Position numbers and translations under genes: made by a program. This document shows positions 1-9,030 of a stretch of 64,000 nt of DNA, piece by piece. Source of the stretch: Streptomyces sp. SID12501 (GTDB lineage Bacteria > Actinomycetota > Actinomycetes > Streptomycetales > Streptomycetaceae); the NCBI RefSeq assembly GCF_010550245.1, contig NZ_JAAGLU010000006.1, positions 248,001 through 312,000 of the forward strand. The letters are read 5' to 3'. Positions within the stretch are counted from its first letter, which is position 1. Each line of letters opens with the position of its first letter. The notes under the pieces were generated by a model. It was not told the DNA's origin and did no database searches. It saw only the letters and a list, made by a program, of their open reading frames with translations.

Positions 1-433
1 CGTCGTCGGTCAGCACGGGCTCCACGGAGACGACCTCGGCGTCGTACGTCACCTGGTCCGCGATCCGGCCCGCCGCCCACTCGAAGTACTCGTGGAACTC
101 GATCCGCAGCGGGAAGAGGGTCTTCGCGTTGAGGAAGTCCACCAGCCGGCCGCGGTCCCGCAGGAAGCACAGGAAGCTGAAATCGCTGGTCGGGTTGCGC
201 ATGGTGACCAGGTCCTTGAGAAAGGACACCTGCATGGTCGCGTCGTCGATGAGCATGCCGCGGTGCCAGCCGAACCGTGGCTGGCGCTCCAGGAACTCGG
301 CGTGGATCCGCTCCTCGGGCGCGGCTTGTGCGTTGTGTTCCGCGATGGCTATCGCCAGCGCCAGATTTGACGGGCCGAATCCGATTCCGAGCACGTCATG
401 GATGGCGTCCGGCTCGTCGTGCAGTGCGTTCAC
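1..433 (-). CDS. L-ornithine N5-monooxygenase, N-terminal part (runs off left edge)
   Basis: This is the first 144 or so residues of a flavin-dependent N-hydroxylating monooxygenase of the SidA/PvdA/CchB family. Such enzymes oxidise the side-chain amine of L-ornithine to N5-hydroxyornithine, the hydroxamate precursor. The translation begins NALHDEPDAIHDVLGIGFGP and contains the FAD-binding GFGPSNLALA motif near residue 20. It continues with the family pattern around GWHRGM, MQVSFLKDLVTMRNPTS and FSFLCFL. The GTG start at 433 has an AAGGGAAG ribosome site just upstream. The gene is divergent from the formyltransferase, and an iron box lies between them. The C-terminal two thirds, with the NADPH-binding region, are outside the window. 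Confidence 0.93.
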   Translation of the reverse strand, partial: MNALHDEPDAIHDVLGIGFGPSNLALAIAIAEHNAQAAPEERIHAEFLERQPRFGWHRGMLIDDATMQVSFLKDLVTMRNPTSDFSFLCFLRDRGRLVDFLNAKTLFPLRIEFHEYFEWAAGRIADQVTYDAEVVSVEPVLTDD

Positions 434-470
434 CGCAACTTCCCTTCCCCTAGGCGCCACTGATATTAAA

Positions 471-489
471 TAAGGTTAGCCTTACCTTG
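471..489. promoter_or_regulatory. Iron box (DmdR/IdeR-type operator)
   Basis: TAAGGTTAGCCTTACCTTG is a 19-bp imperfect palindrome close to the actinobacterial consensus TTAGGTTAGGCTCACCTAA. It lies between the divergent monooxygenase (start 433) and formyltransferase (start 519), so one site could repress both under iron sufficiency. Its right edge abuts an in-frame ATG at 492, which argues that translation starts downstream at 519. Confidence 0.85.
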
Positions 490-518
490 CAATGGTGTGT
501 CCTACGGAAGGATCGAAT

Positions 519-1466
519 ATGCGGGTCGTCATGTTCGGCTATCAGACCTGGGGGCACCGCACGCTCCAGGCCCTGCTGGAGTCCGAGCACGAGGTGGTCA
601 TGGCGGTCACCCACCCCAAGAGCGACCACGTGTACGAGAAGATCTGGGACGACTCGGTGGCCGACCTCGCCGAGAAGCACGGCATCCCGGTGCTGCTGCG
701 CAACCGGCCCGACGATGCCGAACTCCTCGCCAAACTTGGGGAGTTGGCGCCGGATCTGATCGTCGCCAACAACTGGCGAACAGTCCTGCCCCCCGAGATC
801 TTCGACCTCCCGGCGCACGGCACGCTCAACATCCACGACTCTCTGCTCCCGGCGTACGCGGGCTTCTCCCCGCTGATCTGGGCCCTCATCAACGGTGAAC
901 GGGAGGTCGGTGTCACCGCCCACCGTATGAACGCAGAGCTCGACGCCGGTGACGTGCTGTTGCAACGGGCGGTCCCGGTGGGCGCTCGCGACACGGTGAC
1001 GGACCTCTTCAACCGCACTGTGGACTTGATCACACCGGTCGTCCACGAGTCCCTCGGGCTCATTGCCTCCGGGCGCGCGGAGTGGATTCCCCAGGACCGC
1101 AGCCGTGCGAGCTTCTTCCACAAGCGTTCCCTGGAGGACAGTCGCATCGACTGGTCCTGGCCGGCCGAGTCCCTGGAACGACTGATCCGCGCCCAGTCGG
1201 ACCCGTATCCGAACGCGTTCACCCATCACAAGGGGCAGCGGATACGCATCGTCGAGGCCGAGGTGTCCGAGGGCTGCTACGGCGGCACCCCGGGCCGGAT
1301 CTTCATCCGCGAGGGCGACGGAATCGTCGTGGTCGCGGGCACGGAGGCCCGGAACGGACGTCTGCGGGGGCTGCTGGTGAAGCGGGTACGGACGGAGGAC
1401 GGCTCGGAGCTCGCGGCGACGGAGTACTTCCGGACGATGGGTGGGTATCTGACGTCGCGTCCCTGA
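519..1466 (+). CDS. N5-hydroxyornithine formyltransferase (Fmt-like, CchA type)
   Basis: The product is a 315-residue protein of the 10-formyltetrahydrofolate-dependent formyltransferase family, similar in layout to CchA of coelichelin. The expected reaction is N-formylation of N5-hydroxyornithine to give one hydroxamate ligand. The folate and catalytic region is visible as LNIHDSLLPAYAGFSPLIW near residue 103, followed by ELDAGDVLL near 140. This supplies the Asn/His/Asp set of the family. A short C-terminal substrate domain follows (YPNAFTHHKGQRIRI). I place the start at ATG 519 because GGAAGGA lies six bases upstream. The in-frame ATG at 492 touches the iron box and has no ribosome site. 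The neighbouring monooxygenase and NRPS support a siderophore role rather than initiator-tRNA formylation. Confidence 0.9.
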   Translation: MRVVMFGYQTWGHRTLQALLESEHEVVMAVTHPKSDHVYEKIWDDSVADLAEKHGIPVLLRNRPDDAELLAKLGELAPDLIVANNWRTVLPPEIFDLPAHGTLNIHDSLLPAYAGFSPLIWALINGEREVGVTAHRMNAELDAGDVLLQRAVPVGARDTVTDLFNRTVDLITPVVHESLGLIASGRAEWIPQDRSRASFFHKRSLEDSRIDWSWPAESLERLIRAQSDPYPNAFTHHKGQRIRIVEAEVSEGCYGGTPGRIFIREGDGIVVVAGTEARNGRLRGLLVKRVRTEDGSELAATEYFRTMGGYLTSRP

Positions 1467-1539
1467 CGGCGAGGGGTCGGGTTCGCGGGCGGGCCGATTC
1501 CCGTTCGACGCGGATGCGTGATCACGTCAGGATGGGGCC

Positions 1540-2085
1540 ATGCCCGACCTGCGAACCGAACGACTCGTCCTCCGCGCCTGGCGGGACTCCGACCTCGTCC
1601 CCTGGGTGGCCATGAACGCCGACCCCGAGGTCCGCGAGCACCTCGGAGACGTCCTCACCCGTGAACAGAGCGAGGCCTCCGCCACCCACTTCCAGGCCGG
1701 CCTCGACGAACGGGGCTGGGGCTGGTGGGCGGTGGAGGTCACGGGCACCGGTGAGTTCATCGGGTTCGCCGGGCTGGATCCCGTCGAGGACGACATGGCG
1801 TTCGACGGGGTCGAGGCGGGGTGGCGGCTGGCCCGGTCCGCGTGGGGCCACGGATACGCGACGGAGGCTGCCCGGGCGGTGCTTGCGTACGCCTTCGACG
1901 AGAAGGGCGTCGCCCTCGAAGAGGTCCTGGCGATCACGACGGCCACCAACCTCCGTTCACAGGCGGTGATGCGCCGCCTCGGAATGACCCACGACCCGGC
2001 CAAGGACTTCGACGACCTGACCGTCCCGGAGGGACCACTGCGCCGGAACGTGGTGTGGGGGCTTCGGGCCGGCGCCTGGGTGTAG
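1540..2085 (+). CDS. GNAT-family N-acetyltransferase (RimJ/RimL type)
   Basis: This 181-residue protein is of the GCN5-related family. It starts with the typical LRTERLVLRAWRDSDL and has the acetyl-CoA pyrophosphate-binding motif in WRLARSAWGHGYATEAARAV near residues 91-110. The C-terminal NLRSQAVMRRLGM is the conserved alpha4/beta5 region of RimJ/RimL-like enzymes. The substrate cannot be read from the sequence. It sits 73 bases after the formyltransferase and convergent with the siderophore importer genes. It might N-acetylate a siderophore residue, as some ornithine siderophores carry N-acetyl groups, or it might simply be a passenger. No iron box precedes it. Confidence 0.8.
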   Translation: MPDLRTERLVLRAWRDSDLVPWVAMNADPEVREHLGDVLTREQSEASATHFQAGLDERGWGWWAVEVTGTGEFIGFAGLDPVEDDMAFDGVEAGWRLARSAWGHGYATEAARAVLAYAFDEKGVALEEVLAITTATNLRSQAVMRRLGMTHDPAKDFDDLTVPEGPLRRNVVWGLRAGAWV

Positions 2086-2135
2086 CCGGTACCCGGGGTG
2101 TTTCAGGCGTGCCTCGGTTCGCCCGGTCCGCAAGG

Positions 2136-3077
2136 TCATGAGGCCGCCCTCGCACGCACGTCCTGGTGGTGGCGGCCCATCGGGATCACCATGGGGGTGT
2201 CGCTGACCGGGTCGAGGGTGATGCGGCACGTCAGGTCGAAGACGTCCTCCACCGTTTCCTCCGTGATGACCTCCGCCGGCGGCCCCTCCGCCACGATCCG
2301 GCCGGACTTCATGGCGACGACGTGATCGGCGTACCGGCAGGCCTGGTTGAGGTCGTGGAGGACCATCACGACGGTGCGGTTCTCGCGGCGGTTGAGGTCC
2401 GTGATCAGGTCCAGTACGTCGATCTGGTGGGCCAGGTCGAGGTACGTCGTCGGCTCGTCCAGGAGGAGTACGGGGGTGCCCTGGGCGACCGCCATCGCGA
2501 TCCACGCCCGCTGCCGCTGGCCGCCGGACAGCTCGTCCACCGGGCGGTCGGCGAGGTCGGTCATGTTGGTCGCGGCGAGCGCCTCGTGCACGGCAAGCTC
2601 GTCCGCCTTCGACCACTGCCGCCACCACGTCTGGTGCGGTGAACGGCCCCGGTTGACGAGGTCGATGACCGTCAACCCCTCTGGTGCGACCGGGCTTTGG
2701 GGCAGGATGCCCAGGCGTTGCGCCAACTCCCTTGTGGGGATGGACTGGAGGGTCCGGCCGTCCAGGTGGACGGCGCCCTCGCGGGGCGCGAGCAGTCTGG
2801 CCAGGGCGCGCAACAGCGTCGACTTTCCACAGGCGTTGGCGCCGACGATGGCCGTGATCCGGCCGGGCGGTATCGCCAGGTCGAGGCCGTCCACGACCAC
2901 CCGGTTGTCGTACGACAGCCGCAGCCCTGTCGCCCTCAGGTCCGGGTCGGCGGCCGGTTCCGTGGTGCTGGGCAGGGGATCGACCGGCATGGCGTCCTCA
3001 GTGGCCGTGGTCGTGGCCGTGGTCGTGGCTTCGGCCGTCGACAGGGCGTCGGTCGGCATCGTGGGGTCCGTCGACAT
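2136..3077 (-). CDS. Ferric-siderophore ABC importer, ATP-binding protein (FecE/FepC type)
   Basis: The product is a 313-residue ABC ATPase with Walker A GANACGKST, signature LSGGQRQRAW, Walker B VLLLDEPT and the H-loop VMVLHDLNQACRYADHV. These are typical of iron-complex importers. It energises uptake of ferric siderophore through the two permeases encoded upstream. It begins four bases after the second permease ends, so the three form one operon. The first 45 residues are a low-complexity Thr/Ala stretch (ATTTATTTAT) not found in most family members. Translation may instead begin at the internal Met at residue 30. No periplasmic-binding lipoprotein for this importer is in the window. Confidence 0.93.
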   Translation of the reverse strand: MSTDPTMPTDALSTAEATTTATTTATEDAMPVDPLPSTTEPAADPDLRATGLRLSYDNRVVVDGLDLAIPPGRITAIVGANACGKSTLLRALARLLAPREGAVHLDGRTLQSIPTRELAQRLGILPQSPVAPEGLTVIDLVNRGRSPHQTWWRQWSKADELAVHEALAATNMTDLADRPVDELSGGQRQRAWIAMAVAQGTPVLLLDEPTTYLDLAHQIDVLDLITDLNRRENRTVVMVLHDLNQACRYADHVVAMKSGRIVAEGPPAEVITEETVEDVFDLTCRITLDPVSDTPMVIPMGRHHQDVRARAAS

Positions 3078-3081
3078 GGGA

Positions 3082-4182
3082 TCAGCCTCCTGAACCCGCG
3101 CGGTTGGCGCGGACGAGCAGCCAGAGCAGGATGGGCGCGCCGAGCACGCCGGTGACGACGCCGACCGGCAGTTCCGTGCCGGAGACGAGGGTACGGGCGA
3201 TCAGGTCGCTGCCCAGGACCATCAGCGCCCCGGTCAGTCCCGAGGCGAGCGTGGGCGGCCAGGAGGTGCGAGCGAGGCGCAGGGCGATCTGCGGGGCGGC
3301 CAGCGCCACGAAGGCCACCGGTCCGGCGGCGGCGGTCGCGAAGGCGATCAGCCCGACGCCGGCGAGCAGGACGGCGAGGCGTACCGGCTGTACGCGGGTG
3401 CCGAGGCCGGTCGCCACGTCGTCGCCCAGCTGGAGCGTGCGCAGCAGCCGGCCGAGCAGCAGTGCCGTCGGCAGCAGGACGGCCAGGGCGATCGTGAGCG
3501 GCCCGACATCCGACCACGTACGGCCGTTGAGATTGCCGACCAGCCAGCCCAGCGCGGCCTGTGCCTGGAACCGGCCGCCCTTGGCGACCAGGTAGTCGGT
3601 GGCGCTCGTACAGATCCAGGCGACGCCGATGCCGACCAGGATGATCCGGTAGCCGGTGGTGCCGCGCCGCCAGGCCAGCGCGTACACGACGAGGGCCGTG
3701 GTCAGCGCGCCGAGCAGGCCGAGCGCCTGGGTGCCGAGTCCGCCGTCCCAGCCCAGGACGATGCCCGCGACCACGAACGTGCCCGCGCCCTGGGTGAGGC
3801 CGATCATGTCGGGGCTGGCCAGCGGGTTGCGGGTCATGGTCTGGAACAGTCCGCCGGACATCCCGAACGCGATTCCGGCCAGCAGCCCCACCAGCGAGCG
3901 CGGCAGCCGCAGTTCCTGGACGACGAGGACGGTGCCGGGGTCGCCGGAGCCGACCAGGGCACGTACGACGTCGGTGAACGCGATCGGGTAGTCGCCGATC
4001 GTCAGGCTCCAGCAGAAGAGGAGGAACGTGCCCACGGCGAGCAGCGCGGTCACCGTGACCAGGCGGGGCCGGAGGATGCCGGAGACCGGAGGGACGGCCA
4101 GCCGGTAGGTCCGCCGGCCGCGGAGGGAAGGAGCGGCGGGCGCCGACGTGGCGGCGCCGACGGCGGACTTGGGGTTCGTCAT
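3082..4182 (-). CDS. Ferric-siderophore ABC importer, permease (FecCD family)
   Basis: This 366-residue membrane permease begins MTNPKSAVGAATSAP after a GGAGGTGTGAGG leader and is two bases downstream of the other permease. The reading frame is open far upstream, but that part overlaps the first permease in another frame and is not coding. FecCD hallmarks are RLPRSLVGLLAGIAFGMSG, the NPLASPDMIGLTQGA segment and the coupling-helix region GPVAFVALAAPQIALRL. Around nine to ten hydrophobic helices can be traced. It should heterodimerise with the 4185-5210 product to form the channel for the ferric hydroxamate. Confidence 0.93.
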   Translation of the reverse strand: MTNPKSAVGAATSAPAAPSLRGRRTYRLAVPPVSGILRPRLVTVTALLAVGTFLLFCWSLTIGDYPIAFTDVVRALVGSGDPGTVLVVQELRLPRSLVGLLAGIAFGMSGGLFQTMTRNPLASPDMIGLTQGAGTFVVAGIVLGWDGGLGTQALGLLGALTTALVVYALAWRRGTTGYRIILVGIGVAWICTSATDYLVAKGGRFQAQAALGWLVGNLNGRTWSDVGPLTIALAVLLPTALLLGRLLRTLQLGDDVATGLGTRVQPVRLAVLLAGVGLIAFATAAAGPVAFVALAAPQIALRLARTSWPPTLASGLTGALMVLGSDLIARTLVSGTELPVGVVTGVLGAPILLWLLVRANRAGSGG

Positions 4183-4184
4183 CC

Positions 4185-5210
4185 TCACACCTCCGCCAGT
4201 TTCCGGCGCCGCACCAGGGCGATGAAGAACGGCCCGCCGATGAAGGCGACGATCACACCGGCCTGGACCTCGATGGGCCGGGCCGCCATGCGCCCGATGA
4301 TGTCCGCGGCGAGCAGCAGACTCGGCGCGAGTACGGCGGACAGCGGCAGCAGCCAGCGCTGGTCGGGGCCGATCCCCGCCATCTGGGCGAGCACGCGGGC
4401 GACATGGGGCACCACGAGCCCGATGAAGACGACCGGGCCGATGACCGCGACGGCGGCCCCGGTCAGCAGGGTGACCGCGGTGACGCCCTGGAGCCGTACC
4501 AGGCCGAGCCGTCGGCCGAGGGAGGCGGCCACGTCGTCGCCCAGGGCCATGCTGTTGAGGGCGGGCGCACTGGCGAGGGCCAGCAGCGCGCCCACGGCGA
4601 GGAAGGGCAGGATCCGCAGGACGGTCTCGCCGTCCTGGTCGGCCATCGAACCGGCCGACCAGAAGCGGTAGCGGTTGAGCGCGTCGGGGTCGGTCAGCAC
4701 GATCGCGCTGGTGAAGGAGGACAGCAGGGAGGTCACGGCAATGCCCGCGAGCGCCAGTTTGACCGGTGTGAGCCCGGAGCGCCCGAGCCCGCCCAGCAGA
4801 TACACGACGACGCTGGCCACCATCGCACCCGCGAACGCGAACCACACGTACCCGTAGAACGATCCGACTCCGAACACTCCGACAGCCAGCACGATCGCGA
4901 ACGAGGCACCGGCACTCACCCCGAGGATTCCCGGGTCCGCGAGCGGATTGCGCGTCAGCGCCTGCATGAGCGCGCCCGACAGACCGAGCGCCGCCCCGGC
5001 CGACAGACCGAGCGCCGTGCGAGGAACCCGCGCCGACCAGATGACGTTGTCCACGAACCGGCTGGGCGCGTCACCGAACAGTGCCCGCACCACCTGATCG
5101 GGCGGAATGCTGGCCGCGCCGAGGGCGAGTGACAGAAGACACAGTCCGAGCAGGACGGCGCCGAGAACTGCCACGAGAAGAACGGGGCGAACCCTTCTCC
5201 CCGGCGTCAC
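4185..5210 (-). CDS. Ferric-siderophore ABC importer, permease (FecCD family)
   Basis: This 341-residue permease is the first gene of the importer operon. It contains RVPRTALGLSAGAALGLSGALMQALTRNPLADPGILGVSAGA, the classic FecCD block, and GPVVFIGLVVPHVARVL, the ATPase-coupling segment. It ends two bases before the next permease starts. Its start lies 27 bases from an iron box at 5237-5255, and a second box lies nearer the divergent NRPS gene. Joint iron-dependent repression with the NRPS is the simplest reading. Partner and substrate are inferred from context, and the family is certain. Confidence 0.93.
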   Translation of the reverse strand: MTPGRRVRPVLLVAVLGAVLLGLCLLSLALGAASIPPDQVVRALFGDAPSRFVDNVIWSARVPRTALGLSAGAALGLSGALMQALTRNPLADPGILGVSAGASFAIVLAVGVFGVGSFYGYVWFAFAGAMVASVVVYLLGGLGRSGLTPVKLALAGIAVTSLLSSFTSAIVLTDPDALNRYRFWSAGSMADQDGETVLRILPFLAVGALLALASAPALNSMALGDDVAASLGRRLGLVRLQGVTAVTLLTGAAVAVIGPVVFIGLVVPHVARVLAQMAGIGPDQRWLLPLSAVLAPSLLLAADIIGRMAARPIEVQAGVIVAFIGGPFFIALVRRRKLAEV

Positions 5211-5236
5211 CGTGCGGTCTCCACCGGATAACTCCC

Positions 5237-5255
5237 TTAGGTTAGGCAGGCCTTA
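5237..5255. promoter_or_regulatory. Iron box upstream of importer operon
   Basis: TTAGGTTAGGCAGGCCTTA matches the first eleven bases of the DmdR/IdeR consensus exactly and part of the second half. It is 27 bases before the start of the first permease gene on the minus strand, where it would overlap the promoter. Confidence 0.8.
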
Positions 5256-5300
5256 ATAGTAGTGGTGAGAAGAGGGTCCGCGGAGAGTGGGGTCTTTTGG

Positions 5301-5319
5301 TTAGGTAATGCTTACCTTA
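5301..5319. promoter_or_regulatory. Iron box upstream of NRPS
   Basis: TTAGGTAATGCTTACCTTA is a strongly palindromic iron box (TTAGGTAA / TTACCTTA arms) about 60 bases upstream of the NRPS start. Together with the box at 5237 it makes a two-site divergent control region for uptake and synthesis. Confidence 0.82.
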
Positions 5320-5377
5320 GTATGGCCTGCGGTCCTCCGGCTCAGCCGGTCCGTACACCCTGGAGGCACGGTCGCCT

Positions 5378-8300
5378 GTGTCCGGTTTCGAAGTACGTGT
5401 GCTCGGTGTCGACGACGACGCGGAAGGCGCGGTCCAAGCCTTCTGGCGGCGGCGGCTCGAACCGCTCCCACAGGAGACCGCTCTACCGGTCGACTTTCCG
5501 TACCCGCTGCGTCCCACCGGTGAACGGCAAACCCTTCGCCGCCCGTTGACGGTGACGGCCGACGAATCGATCCTGCTGGCCGGGTACGCCGCACTGCTGC
5601 ACCGGTACAGCGGCAGCCACGACATCACCCTCGGGTTCGACGGCCTGCCGCTCCGGATCGCTGTCGACGGCGGCGCGTCCTTCACGGACCTCGTACGGCA
5701 GGCGGCCGAGGCACGCGAGGAGGCCCGCGCCCACCGGGTCGAACACGCCACGCTGGTCGACTGGCTGCAGCCGGAACCCACCCGGGGTGGCGGACTGCTG
5801 TTCAACACGGCGTTCGGCCCGACCCGTGACGGCGACCGGCTCGACCTCGACCTCGCACTGGCGGTTCAGGCGGGTGAACTGCGGGTGACCTACCGCCAGG
5901 ACCTCTTCGAGACCGCGACCGCCGAGCGCATCGCCGACCACTACACGACTCTGCTCACCGACGCCCTCGCCCACCCGCACACCCCGGTCGGCGAGTTGGA
6001 GCTGCTGGGCGCCGAGGAGCGCCACCGCGTCCTGCGGGAGTGGAACGACACCGACCACGACATCCCGCCGCGCACCTGGCCCGAGATGTTCGCCGACCAG
6101 GTACGGCAGCGCCCGGACGACATCGCGCTGGTCTTCGAGGACACCTCGCTCACCTACGCCGAACTGGACGACCGCGCGGGCCGGTTGGCGGCCGTCCTGA
6201 TCGCCCGGGGTGCCGGACCCGAGCGCGTGGTCGCCCTCGCGGTACCTCGCTCGGCGGAACTGATCGTCGCCGAGGTCGCCGTACTGAAGTCCGGCGCCGC
6301 CTACCTTCCGGTGGACACCGACTACCCGGCCGACCGCATCTCCTACATGCTCGCCGACGCCGGCCCCGTCTGCCTGGTCACCACCGCCGAGGTCGCCGCG
6401 GACCTCCCGGCGAACGACGGCGTCACTGTCGTCGTCCTCGACTCACCCGACGTCATACGGGAGTTGACGGAGCGTCAACCCGCAGGCGCCGATCCGAGCG
6501 CGCTGACCATCAGCAACGCCGCCTACGTCATCTACACCTCAGGTTCCACCGGCCGCCCCAAGGGTGTCGTCCTCACCCACGCCGGAGTGGCCAAGCTGGT
6601 CGCCACGCAGACCGAGCGGTTCGGGATCGGCCCGCACAGCCGGGTGCTCCAGTTCGCCTCGCCCAGCTTCGACGTGGCGTTCTGGGACCTGTGCCTCGGC
6701 CTGCTGTCCGGCGGCCGGCTCGTCGTCGTACCGTCCGAGCGCCGGGTGCCCGGCCCGGCGCTCGCCGACTACGCCCACGCGCACGGCATCACGTTCATGA
6801 TCCTGCCGCCCGCGCTGCTCGCCGCGATGCCCGAGGACGTCGAACTCCCGCCCGCCACCCTGCTCGCTGGCACCGAGCGCGTCTCGCCCGAGCTGGTCGG
6901 ACGGTACGCGCGCGACAGGATGATGTTCAACGCGTACGGCCCGACCGAGGCCACCACCAACTCCACTCTCGGCCTGTGCGACCCGGACATCCCGGCAGGT
7001 TCCGTCGTCCCCATCGGCCTCCCGGACCCGGGCACCCGCGCGTACGTCCTCGACGCCCGCCTCAAGCCCGTCCCGGCCGGTGTTCCGGGCGAGCTGTACC
7101 TCGGTGGCGCCGGGCTCGCCCGTGGCTACCTCGGGCGTCCCGACCTGACCGCCGAGCGGTTCGTCGCCGACCCGTTCGGTGCCCCCGGCGAACGCCTCTA
7201 CCGCACCGGTGACCTGGTGCGTTGGCAGGCCGACGGTCGTCTGGTGTTCCTGGGCCGCGCCGACTCCCAGGTGAAGATCCGCGGCTTCCGCATCGAGCCG
7301 GGCGAGATCGAGTCCGTACTGCGCGGCCACCCGGCCGTCGACCAGGTGGCGGTCGTCGTACGCGAGGACCGGCCCGGGGACCGGCGACTCGCCGCGTACG
7401 TCGTCCCGGCCCTGGACGGCGAGACGGTCCCGGACGCCACCGAGCAGGTCCGGGAGTGGAAGGACCTCCACGAACTCCTGTACTCGGCAGCCGGATCGGA
7501 GGGCAGCCAGGAACAACTGGCCGGTTTCCGCGAGAACTTCGCGGGCTGGAACAGCATGTACGACGGACTGCCCATCCCCGTCGAGGAGATGCGCGAGTGG
7601 CGCGCGGCGACCGTCGCCCGCATCAAGGAACTCGCGCCCGGCCGGGTCCTGGAGATCGGCGTCGGCAGCGGCCTGATCCTCTCCCGCGTCGCGTTCGACT
7701 GCGCGGAGTACTGGGGCACGGACCTCTCCGAGGAGGCGGTGCGCGCCCTGCGCACCCAGGTCGACGCGATTCCGGAACTCGCCGACCGGGTCCGGCTGTC
7801 CGCCCAGCCCGCCCACGACACCACGGGGTTGCCGCAGGGCCACTTCGACACCGTCGTCATCAACTCCGTCGCCCAGTACTTCCCGAGCGCCGGCTATCTG
7901 ACCGACGTCGTCCGGGCGGTCGGTACTCTCCTCGCCCCCGGTGGCCGACTGTTCATCGGCGACGTACGCAACGCCCGGCTGTTGCGCTGCCTGCGCACGG
8001 CTGTCGAGAGCCGCCGCACCCGCGACACGGAGGACAAGCAGGCACTGCGGGCCGCAGTCGAGCGGTCGGTCGCCTGGGAGGGCGAACTCCTTCTGGACCC
8101 CGACTACTTCGCGGCTCTCGACGGCTTCGACGCCGAGATCCTCGTCAAGCGCGGCGCCCACCACAACGAACTCACGCGGTACCGGTACGACGTGGTGCTG
8201 AGCAAGCGAACCGCTGCCCGGGAGCCCGTCGACGTCGAGGAGATCGTCTGGAGCGGGCCGGAGGCACTCGAAGCCCGCCTGGCCGAGGGGCCCTCGCTGC

Positions 8301-9030
8301 TCCGGGTCACCGGCGTGCCCAACGCCCGCCTCGCCGAGGACCTGGCCGCGCTGTCCGCCCTGGACGACAGCAGCCGTACGGCGGACGCCCCGGACCCCGA
8401 GGTCTTCCACACGCTCGGCGCCCGCTACGGCTTCCGGACCGCCGTCACCTGGAACGGCACCGCCGACGACGGCAGCCTCGACATCGTGTTCGCCCTCGGC
8501 GACAACACTCTCACCCCCCTCACCGGCCTCTACCGCCCGTCCGGCAACGCCCCGCACGCCAACCGTCCGGCGCCCTTCAGGGACGTCAACGCCCTTATGC
8601 GGGCGCTGCGTTCGTACGCGGCCGACCAGCTGCCCGAGTACATGGTCCCCGCTGCCGTCGTCCCCCTGGACTGCCTCCCGGTCACCCCCAGCGGCAAACT
8701 CGACTCCGCCGCGCTGCCGACTCCCGACTACGGCGCCCTCAGCACCGGCCGCCCGCCGCGTGACGCCCGCGAGGAACTGCTGTGCGCTGCCTACGCCGAC
8801 GTCCTCGGCCTGCGCTCGGCGACCATCGACGACGACTTCTTCGCCCTCGGCGGCGACAGCATCACCGCCATCCAACTCCTCGTCCACGCCCGCCGCGCCG
8901 GCCTGCGCCTCACCTCAAGGGACGTCTTCAAGCACCGCACGGTCGCCGCGCTCGCGTCGGCTGCCGGCGAACTCGTCCGCGACGACCGCAAGGACGCGGC
9001 GCCGGACGCTCCGCTCATCAGCCTCACCGA
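5378..9030 (+). other. NRPS module 1: partial C, A1-MT, T
   Basis: The first 215 residues match only the C-terminal lobe of a condensation domain ([22 protein letters not shown]). The HHxxxDG lobe is missing, as in an initiation module. A1 has core motif [12 protein letters not shown] and reads D-V-W-M-L-G-A-T-N at the nine specificity positions, which I do not recognise. The methyltransferase is inserted between motifs A8 and A9, with SAM motif LEIGVGSG near residue 757. The thiolation site is LGGDS. Given the formyltransferase and monooxygenase, N-methyl-N5-formyl-N5-hydroxyornithine is the likeliest substrate, by inference. Confidence 0.75.

Noticed and set aside
4183..4845. Upstream extension of the second FecCD permease frame to 4845
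   Set aside because: This stretch lies inside the first permease in another frame. Permease homology begins at ATG 4182 with a good ribosome site.
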